DNA of 9,030 nucleotides. Source: Parcubacteria group bacterium GW2011_GWB1_42_6. Its GTDB lineage: Bacteria > Patescibacteriota > Minisyncoccia > Portnoybacterales > GWB1-42-6. The position numbers were made by a program, and so were the translations under genes. Below the pieces are notes generated by a model. The model saw nothing but the letters and a program-made list of their open reading frames with translations. It did no database searches and was not told where the DNA came from. The stretch covers positions 1 to 9,030 of the forward strand of contig LCEC01000025.1 of NCBI GenBank assembly GCA_000997475.1. Direction: 5' to 3'. Each line of letters starts with the position of its first letter. Position 1 is the stretch's first letter. Below, in pieces: positions 5,340 to 9,030 of the stretch.

Positions 5340-5921
5340 ATGAAAAAGATTTTCAACACTAAAATTATCAACTCATTAAAAATCCGCGTACCTTGCCCAA
5401 ATGCTCGCGCGAAAAAAGGATTCACTCTCGTTGAACTTTTGGTGGTTATCAGCATCATCGGACTTTTAGCTTCGATCCTTTTGGTTGCCGTCAACCCGGC
5501 TCGAATCAAAGCAAGAGACGCCAAAAGAATTTTCGATCTCAAACAAATCGCCATTGCTTTGGAAACATATTACGATTATTACTCCCATTATCCATCATGC
5601 TGCACGTCCACATTTATAAACGGAACCGATGATTGCTTGTCCGCGGCGCTGTTAAGCAGCAACGCAATGTCGAAAATTCCCACCGATCCGGAATTTGCCG
5701 GCATGGGATGGGGAGGGGATTATGAATACACCAGTTGCGGAGAAAGCCTCTATCAATTGAGATGCCGATTCGAAGGAACGCCCATGCGGCAAGACAGCGA
5801 TTATCCCAACGGCACCCTTTGCGACAGCGGAGTTTATCCCACTTGCCCGTGGTTTAAAAATTGCGTTTATCGGGGATACGGACCGAGTTGCGATCTGACA
5901 TGGCAGATCGTTTCGCCGTAA
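5340..5921 (+). CDS. Type IV pilin-like prepilin, second of a pair, with a long leader
   Basis: This is a second class III prepilin. From the ATG at 5340 it has 193 residues. The processing site is K-K-G before FTLVELLVVISIIGLLAS, with mature Glu5 present. The leader from this ATG is 27 residues, much longer than the 4-residue leader of its neighbour. An in-frame GTG at 5316, overlapping the preceding gene by 17 bases, would make it 35. The ATG is preferred because class III leaders rarely exceed about 30 residues, but no Shine-Dalgarno sequence supports either start. The mature domain carries about ten cysteines (for example SCCTST, TDDC, TSCG, LRCRF, TLCD, TCPWFKNC, PSCD), suggesting a disulfide-stabilised extracellular head. 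The two pilin genes are alike in DNA over the leader/helix segment (4733-4810 and 5411-5490), indicating tandem duplication followed by divergence of the heads. Confidence 0.9.
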   Translation: MKKIFNTKIINSLKIRVPCPNARAKKGFTLVELLVVISIIGLLASILLVAVNPARIKARDAKRIFDLKQIAIALETYYDYYSHYPSCCTSTFINGTDDCLSAALLSSNAMSKIPTDPEFAGMGWGGDYEYTSCGESLYQLRCRFEGTPMRQDSDYPNGTLCDSGVYPTCPWFKNCVYRGYGPSCDLTWQIVSP

Positions 5922-5924
5922 TTG

Positions 5925-5953
5925 TTGTTCAAAAAACTTCAACGTGGTATAAT
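5925..5953 (+). promoter_or_regulatory. Sigma-70-type extended -10 promoter for gap
   Basis: A consensus TATAAT (5948-5953) is preceded by TGG, giving a full extended -10 (TGN-TATAAT). TTGTTC (5925-5930) lies 17 bases upstream and matches three of six -35 bases. Transcription would begin near 5960, leaving a leader of about 28 bases before the gap ATG. It lies right after the second pilin stop, so gap has its own transcript. Confidence 0.75.
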
Positions 5954-5987
5954 AAAGAGACGAATTAAATTCAATCCTCCCAATTTT

Positions 5988-6986
5988 ATGACAAAAATAG
6001 CGATAAACGGTTTTGGCCGAATCGGCCGGCCGGTTTTTAAAATAATATTCGAGAATCATCCGCGATTGGAAATCGCGGCGATTAATGATTTAACCGACGC
6101 AAAAACTCTGGCCCATCTTTTAAAATACGATTCGCTCTACGGGCGATTCGAACACGAAGTTTCGGCCGACAATTCAAATCTTGTCATTGACGGCAAGAAA
6201 ATAAAAATACTGGCCGAAAAAGAACCTCAAAATCTTCCCTGGAAAAACTTGGGAATTGACGTTGTTTTGGAGTGTTCCGGGATTTTTACCAAATATGAAG
6301 GCGCTAAAAAGCATCTGGATGCCGGCGCAAAAAAAGTGATCATCTCCACCCCCACCGACAGCGATGAAATCCCGACATATCTTTTGGGAGTCAATCACCA
6401 AGAATATGACCGCCAAAAAGACAATATAATTTCAATGGGTTCCTGCACGACAAATTGCCTGGCGCCGATCGTAAAAATTTTAAACGACAAAATCGGCGTG
6501 GAAAAAGGATTTATGACAACTGTTCATTCTTACACAAATGACCAAAGAATTTTAGACTTGCCCCATAAGGATTTGCGCCGCGCCCGCGCCGCCGCGCAAA
6601 ACATCATCCCCACGACCACCGGCGCCGCCAAAACCGTGGGTAAGGTGATTCCGGAGCTCGAAGGAAAACTTGACGGCTTGGCCATGCGCGTGCCAACCCC
6701 CGTGGTTTCCATCACCGATTTTGTGTGCATAGCCAAAAAATCAACAAACAGAGAAGAAGTGAATAATTTTTTCATTGACGCGGCGCGCGGAGATCTGAAA
6801 AAAATTCTCGCGGTTTCCGAAGAGCCGCTGGTTTCTTCGGATTTCAAAGGAAACTCGCATTCGTCTATTGTGGATTTGCCTTTAACCATAGTAAAAGATA
6901 ATTTAGTGAAAATAGTTGCTTGGTACGACAATGAATTCGGCTATGCTTCGCGCCTCGCGGAAATGGCCGAATATATCGCGCGCTAA
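5988..6986 (+). CDS. gap: Glyceraldehyde-3-phosphate dehydrogenase, NAD type
   Basis: This is the cytoplasmic glycolytic enzyme that oxidises glyceraldehyde 3-phosphate with NAD+ and phosphate to 1,3-bisphosphoglycerate. The protein has 332 residues, the normal length. The Rossmann motif INGFGRIGR is at residues 6-14, the nucleotide-discriminating acidic residue is in INDL (32-35), the catalytic cysteine is in SCTTNCLAP (Cys153), and the catalytic histidine is His180 in TVHSYT. LPHKDLRRARAAA (191-203) has the Leu-Pro pair typical of NAD-dependent forms, and WYDNEFGYASR lies near the C-terminus. The ATG at 5988 is chosen because the family N-terminus starts there; a TTG 66 bases upstream would lie upstream of the promoter's likely start site. 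There is no Shine-Dalgarno sequence (CTCCCAATTTT precedes the start). Nothing in the sequence looks altered or truncated. Confidence 0.98.
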   Translation: MTKIAINGFGRIGRPVFKIIFENHPRLEIAAINDLTDAKTLAHLLKYDSLYGRFEHEVSADNSNLVIDGKKIKILAEKEPQNLPWKNLGIDVVLECSGIFTKYEGAKKHLDAGAKKVIISTPTDSDEIPTYLLGVNHQEYDRQKDNIISMGSCTTNCLAPIVKILNDKIGVEKGFMTTVHSYTNDQRILDLPHKDLRRARAAAQNIIPTTTGAAKTVGKVIPELEGKLDGLAMRVPTPVVSITDFVCIAKKSTNREEVNNFFIDAARGDLKKILAVSEEPLVSSDFKGNSHSSIVDLPLTIVKDNLVKIVAWYDNEFGYASRLAEMAEYIAR

Positions 6987-7040
6987 AGCAGACATTCAAT
7001 GTCAAAGATTTTCAGACATTGAATGTCTGCTTGGTTTTAA
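6987..7040 (+). terminator. Perfect 17-bp hairpin after gap, weak terminator or attenuator
   Basis: AGCAGACATTCAATGTC (6987-7003) is the exact reverse complement of 7015-7031, with an 11-base loop. It starts directly after the gap stop codon. The following bases TGGTTTTAATA have only a short T-run, so termination may be partial and allow read-through into the 62-residue gene. Confidence 0.6.
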
Positions 7041-7066
7041 TATGGTTCTTTTGAAAGGGGGAGCTT

Positions 7067-7255
7067 ATGACAGTGGGAGGCTTTAATCTTACTCCGATAG
7101 TGGCGATTCTTTGGTTAGCCATCGGATTGCCATTGGCCATCGAAGGATTCCGCACCAGAAAAGACAAATTCGGATATGGTCCGATCAGGAATATTCTTAT
7201 TTGTATTCCGGAATTTTTCGGAGGGCCCATCACCTTGAGCCATAAATACAGCTGA
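7067..7255 (+). CDS. Small hypothetical membrane protein (62 aa)
   Basis: I do not recognise the family. The 62-residue protein has a hydrophobic segment at about residues 9-26 (TPIVAILWLAIGLPLAIE), a basic stretch FRTRKDKFGYG (28-38), and a second weakly hydrophobic segment RNILICIPEFFGGPITL (41-57). It is therefore probably a small one- or two-pass membrane protein. A strong ribosome-binding stretch GAAAGGGGGAG lies just before the ATG, one of the best in the window, and a clear terminator follows the stop. These together support a real gene although it is short. No separate promoter is obvious; the region where a -35 would lie is taken by the hairpin after gap, so it may be read from the gap promoter. 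Confidence 0.7.
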   Translation: MTVGGFNLTPIVAILWLAIGLPLAIEGFRTRKDKFGYGPIRNILICIPEFFGGPITLSHKYS

Positions 7256-7277
7256 CTCCCGCAATATTATTTTTCCC

Positions 7278-7313
7278 AAATCCTTCTCGCCAAGAGAGGG
7301 ATTTTTATTTTTT
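7278..7313 (+). terminator. Rho-independent terminator after the 62-aa gene
   Basis: AAATCCTTCTC (7278-7288) pairs with GAGAGGGATTT (7294-7304) with one T-G wobble, loop GCCAA, followed by a T-rich tract to 7313. It ends the + strand transcript. Confidence 0.85.
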
Positions 7314-7328
7314 CATTTTTCACCCTCT

Positions 7329-7517
7329 GTCATCCCCGCGCAAGCGGGGATCCAGACCCGTATTTTCCTCCCTTTCTAAAGAGATGGCCTGCCCCGGATT
7401 AATCCCGGGGTTAGAAAGAATTTTATAAATAGTTTTCAATATTGAATTAACATGGATTCCCGCTCCGTAAAGAGACGTGGTCTCCATCGGAGACTTTACG
7501 TCTTTCGCGGGAATGAC
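7329..7517. mobile_element. MITE-like palindromic element, long copy with an insertion
   Basis: The left end GTCATCCCCGCGCAAGCGGG (7329-7348, continuing GATCCAGAC) recurs exactly at 8371. The right end GCGGGAATGAC (7507-7517) is its reverse complement with one mismatch. TGGATTCCCGC (7453-7463) opens the right half, which folds as a hairpin with inner pairs CGTAAAG/CTTTACG and GTCTCC/GGAGAC. The middle (7370-7442) carries CTTTCTAA/TTAGAAAG and ends with the 23-base sequence also found at 3660-3682, so a second repeat type is inserted or fused. No transposase is encoded. Together with the terminators on either side, this explains the gene-free stretch 7256-7608. Confidence 0.65.
7420..7442. repeat. 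23-base exact direct repeat, second copy
   Basis: This block starting ATTTTATAAATAGTTTTCAA is identical over 23 bases to 3660-3682, more than 3.7 kb away. At both sites it forms the right edge of a hairpin-rich element, which suggests a shared end sequence rather than chance. Confidence 0.85.
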
Positions 7518-7548
7518 ATCCGAGTTTAGTAAGCATTTTCATGTGTAT

Positions 7549-7581
7549 AAAAAATCCCCGCATCATTTCTGACGGGGGATT
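7549..7581 (-). terminator. Rho-independent terminator for the minus-strand gene
   Basis: Read on the minus strand, AATCCCCCG (7581-7573) pairs with CGGGGATT (7560-7553) across a 12-base loop and runs into TTTTTT (7554-7549). It lies 28 bases past the stop of the 130-residue gene. Confidence 0.85.
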
Positions 7582-7608
7582 AGGGATGAGGTCTAACCCT
7601 TCCAGCTG

Positions 7609-8001
7609 CTATTTCGCGCCGGAGGAGTTGATTGAATATTTGATATACATCAGATACCCGATTTCTTCAACCTTTCTGTTATAGTGAACGGATTTGTAGA
7701 AGCCGGGCGTGTGATCGGCGCGCCCCTCGGAAATTTCCTTCGCCGAGTGGGGCTTCCAGATCACTGAGTAATTACCCGGGAAGTCTATGAACTCCACCGC
7801 CTCATTATTGAGAATGTCAGAATTGTTCAGAGATTCGGGCAGATCCGGCCTCTTCTGGAGCTGGGCGATGGCGGTGTCGCGGTCTTTGAGATCAGCCTTT
7901 AATCTTTCCATATCCATCTGTTTATCTAACAAAGAAATAAACAGAAAAATAGTAAGTAAAATTAATACAGCAACCCCAAAAAACGAAAAATCGTTTTTCA
8001 T
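7609..8001 (-). CDS. Orphan membrane-anchored protein (130 aa)
   Basis: I do not recognise the family. The protein starts MKNDFSFFGV and has one strong membrane helix at about residues 7-25 (FFGVAVLILLTIFLFISLL). A charged, probably coiled-coil stretch follows (DKQMDMERLKADLKDRDTAIAQLQ, 26-49), then a globular part of about 75 residues with no cysteine (VEFIDFPGNYSVIWKPH, then GYLMYIKYSI near the end). It is likely anchored with the C-terminal domain on one face of the membrane. The gene is well supported: AAGGAG sits 6-7 bases before the ATG, a good promoter lies about 110 bases upstream, and a strong terminator follows. It is the only minus-strand gene and is flanked by repeat elements on both sides, so it may be an acquired cargo gene; that is inference. 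Confidence 0.78.
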   Translation of the reverse strand: MKNDFSFFGVAVLILLTIFLFISLLDKQMDMERLKADLKDRDTAIAQLQKRPDLPESLNNSDILNNEAVEFIDFPGNYSVIWKPHSAKEISEGRADHTPGFYKSVHYNRKVEEIGYLMYIKYSINSSGAK

Positions 8002-8111
8002 CTCATAACTCCTTCCTCTTAAAGATTCTAATTTTGAACCGCGAATAAAAGGTGCTGGTAAATTCTATTCTGAAACTAAACGCTTTAATGTGCCTCTTCA
8101 CTATATCTTAT

Positions 8112-8141
8112 ATAATACACCCATATGCCTATAACTGTCAA
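8112..8141 (-). promoter_or_regulatory. Sigma-70-type promoter for the 130-aa gene
   Basis: On the minus strand a consensus TTGACA (8141-8136) is followed by an 18-base spacer and TATTAT (8117-8112). Transcription would start near 8105, giving a leader of about 100 bases before the ATG at 8001. Confidence 0.75.
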
Positions 8142-8169
8142 GCCAGACAGGCGGGAAAATTAATTTTGG

Positions 8170-8280
8170 TTCTTATCTGTAAAATCCCTCTCCTCCTTCG
8201 CCCCGCCGCTGCGGGGCTACGGAAGGACAAGCCAACCTCCTCGCCTCACTAAAACTCCGGCGAAGCGGGCATTTATAAAG
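8170..8280. repeat. Dispersed element, copy sharing the TTCTTATCTGTAAAATCC end
   Basis: TTCTTATCTGTAAAATCC (8170-8187) is identical to 3574-3591 and is again followed by C/T-rich sequence. A perfect hairpin CCCCGC/GCGGGG (8201-8216, loop CGCT) lies inside, with CCTTCG and CGGAAGG flanking it. The right edge near 8272 (ATTTATAAAGG) resembles but does not equal the 23-base end of the other copies, so the right boundary is uncertain. Confidence 0.6.
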
Positions 8281-8313
8281 GAAAGAGAGGAACAAATACA
8301 ATTCCCGAAATTC

Positions 8314-8341
8314 TTGACTTTATTTTTAATTCGGGTATCAT
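8314..8341 (+). promoter_or_regulatory. Candidate promoter for the CAP-domain gene
   Basis: TTGACT (8314-8319), a 16-base spacer and TATCAT (8336-8341) form a plausible promoter. CCCGAA (8304-8309) and TTCGGG (8330-8335) form an inverted repeat around the -35 region, which could be an operator or a small hairpin. A transcript starting near 8348 would include the palindromic element at 8371-8436 in its leader. Confidence 0.5.
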
Positions 8342-8370
8342 GGTCGCGATAAAAGTATTTTTAGTAAATT

Positions 8371-8436
8371 GTCATCCCCGCGCAAGCGGGGATCCAGACT
8401 TAAATTAATCTGGATTCCCGATTTCTCGGGAATGAC
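8371..8436. mobile_element. MITE-like palindromic element, compact 66-base copy
   Basis: It starts GTCATCCCCGCGCAAGCGGG and ends CTCGGGAATGAC; the outer ends are near-reverse complements. Inside, ATCCAGA (8392-8398) pairs with TCTGGAT (8409-8415), and each half is also a small hairpin (CCCCG/CGGGG and CCCG/CGGG), giving a cruciform-like fold. The first 29 bases equal 7329-7357. It ends 11 bases before the start of the CAP-domain gene. Confidence 0.8.
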
Positions 8437-8447
8437 AAAGCGGAGTC

Positions 8448-9030
8448 ATGAAAAAATATTTCACGCTCATCACGCTCATCTCCGCGCTTCTCATCCCAAA
8501 CTTCGCGCCGATCAAAGCCGAGGGGTTGAACGCGGCCGAGATCGTTTCGCTCACGAACGCCCAGCGGCAGAATAATAACCTTTCTCAATTGCAAACAAGC
8601 AACCTCCTGCAAAAAGCGGCGCAGATGAAAGCCAGCGACATGGCGGCCAAAGGATATTTCGCGCATAACAGCCCCGATGGAAAAACGCCTTGGGATTGGA
8701 TGGCATCCGCGGGATATAATTTCAAAACGGCAGGGGAGAATATCGCACTCAATTACCAAACTTCCCAAGCCACGGTTGAGGGTTGGATGAATTCGCCCGG
8801 CCACCGCGCCAATATTTTAAACGGCGCCTTCGCGCAAATCGGCATCGGCATAGCCAGCGGAAAACACAACGGCAAAGATTCAACATTCATCGTTCAAATG
8901 TTGGCCGCGCCAATGAGCGCAAATAGGGAAGATGCGATCATTCAAAATCCTCCGGCAACACTCAAACCGCCATCTAAATCGGCCGCGACTCCAAAACCCA
9001 AACCCGCGGTGAAAATTATTCCCAAAAAAT
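8448..9030 (+). CDS. Secreted CAP/SCP-domain protein (3' end outside window)
   Basis: This is an extracellular CAP-superfamily protein of the bacterial YkwD-like kind; the molecular function of most bacterial members is unknown. The ATG at 8448 opens 194 codons that stay open to the window end. A signal peptide MKKYFTLITLISALLIPNFA leads to a likely cleavage near IKA (22-24). The CAP domain spans about residues 28-155, with GYFAHNSPDG (69-78), GENIA (96-100) and WMNSPGHRANIL (113-124). These supply the two conserved histidines (73, 119) and the glutamate (97). A Pro/Lys/Ala-rich linker follows (about 168 onward, PPATLKPPSKSAATPKPKP), so another domain or a wall-associated tail may lie beyond. 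GGAG lies only a few bases before the ATG, so spacing is short. Strong CAP motifs make the call safe. Confidence 0.93.
   Translation, partial: MKKYFTLITLISALLIPNFAPIKAEGLNAAEIVSLTNAQRQNNNLSQLQTSNLLQKAAQMKASDMAAKGYFAHNSPDGKTPWDWMASAGYNFKTAGENIALNYQTSQATVEGWMNSPGHRANILNGAFAQIGIGIASGKHNGKDSTFIVQMLAAPMSANREDAIIQNPPATLKPPSKSAATPKPKPAVKIIPKK

Noticed and set aside
4694..5554. Minus-strand reading frame of 286 codons
   Set aside because: It lies opposite both pilin genes, whose motifs are unambiguous, and its arginine- and serine-rich product has no recognisable domain.
5922..5987. N-terminal extension of GAPDH from a TTG at 5922
   Set aside because: It would overlap the promoter and precede the likely transcription start; the family N-terminus MTKIAINGFG begins at 5988.
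7918..7944. CTGTTTAT / ATAAACAG inverted repeat
   Set aside because: It lies inside the coding part of the 130-aa gene, encodes the membrane-helix end and start of the coiled coil, and has no sign of a regulatory role.
8052..8252. Small + strand reading frame (66 codons)
   Set aside because: It runs through the minus-strand promoter and the repeat element, has no ribosome-binding site, and its protein looks like translated repeat.
8400..8804. Minus-strand reading frame of 134 codons
   Set aside because: It is the antisense of the well-supported CAP-domain gene and ends in translated palindromic repeat.

Overview
This window looks like part of a small bacterial genome of the Candidate Phyla Radiation (Patescibacteria), most like Parcubacteria. 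That placement is inferred from gene style: group 3-type hydrogenase and its maturation gene, LemA/TPM pair, short cysteine-rich pilins, many start codons without a Shine-Dalgarno sequence, the standard genetic code (TGA used as stop), and gaps packed with palindromic repeats. No taxonomic marker gene is present.

Layout. Positions 1-2864 form a redox block on the + strand: the 3' part of a [NiFe]-hydrogenase large subunit, a shortened HypA nickel-insertion protein, a thioredoxin reductase and a glutaredoxin-like protein. Positions 2960-4628 carry LemA and a signal-peptide TPM-domain membrane protein, followed by a terminator. Positions 4730-5921 carry two tandem type IV pilin-like precursors. 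Position 5988 starts glycolytic NAD-type GAPDH behind a good extended -10 promoter. A perfect 17-bp hairpin and a 62-aa membrane protein with a terminator follow. The only minus-strand gene (7609-8001) encodes an orphan 130-aa membrane-anchored protein with its own promoter and terminator. A secreted CAP/SCP-domain protein begins at 8448 and runs off the end.

How the genes may work together. A group 3 hydrogenase exchanges electrons between H2 and NAD(P)(H); the adjacent reductase has an AhpF-like rather than TrxB-like nucleotide site and could pass NADH electrons to the CPYC protein. The hydrogenase and its maturation gene both look reduced. The large subunit stops exactly at the last metal-site histidine, so there is no C-terminal peptide to cleave. 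HypA lacks its whole zinc-finger domain but keeps the N-terminal Met-His nickel site. This suggests a simplified nickel-insertion route.

The other striking layer is non-coding. Five consecutive gaps (before hypA, trxB, the glutaredoxin gene, lemA and the TPM gene) each hold a long imperfect inverted repeat ending next to the start codon. In the trxB leader the repeat has an 8-base period and the ATG sits exactly where the next unit would begin. Two further dispersed families (a GTCATCCCCG...GGGAATGAC palindromic element and an element marked by TTCTTATCTGTAAAATCC) occupy 3531-3730 and 7320-8440.
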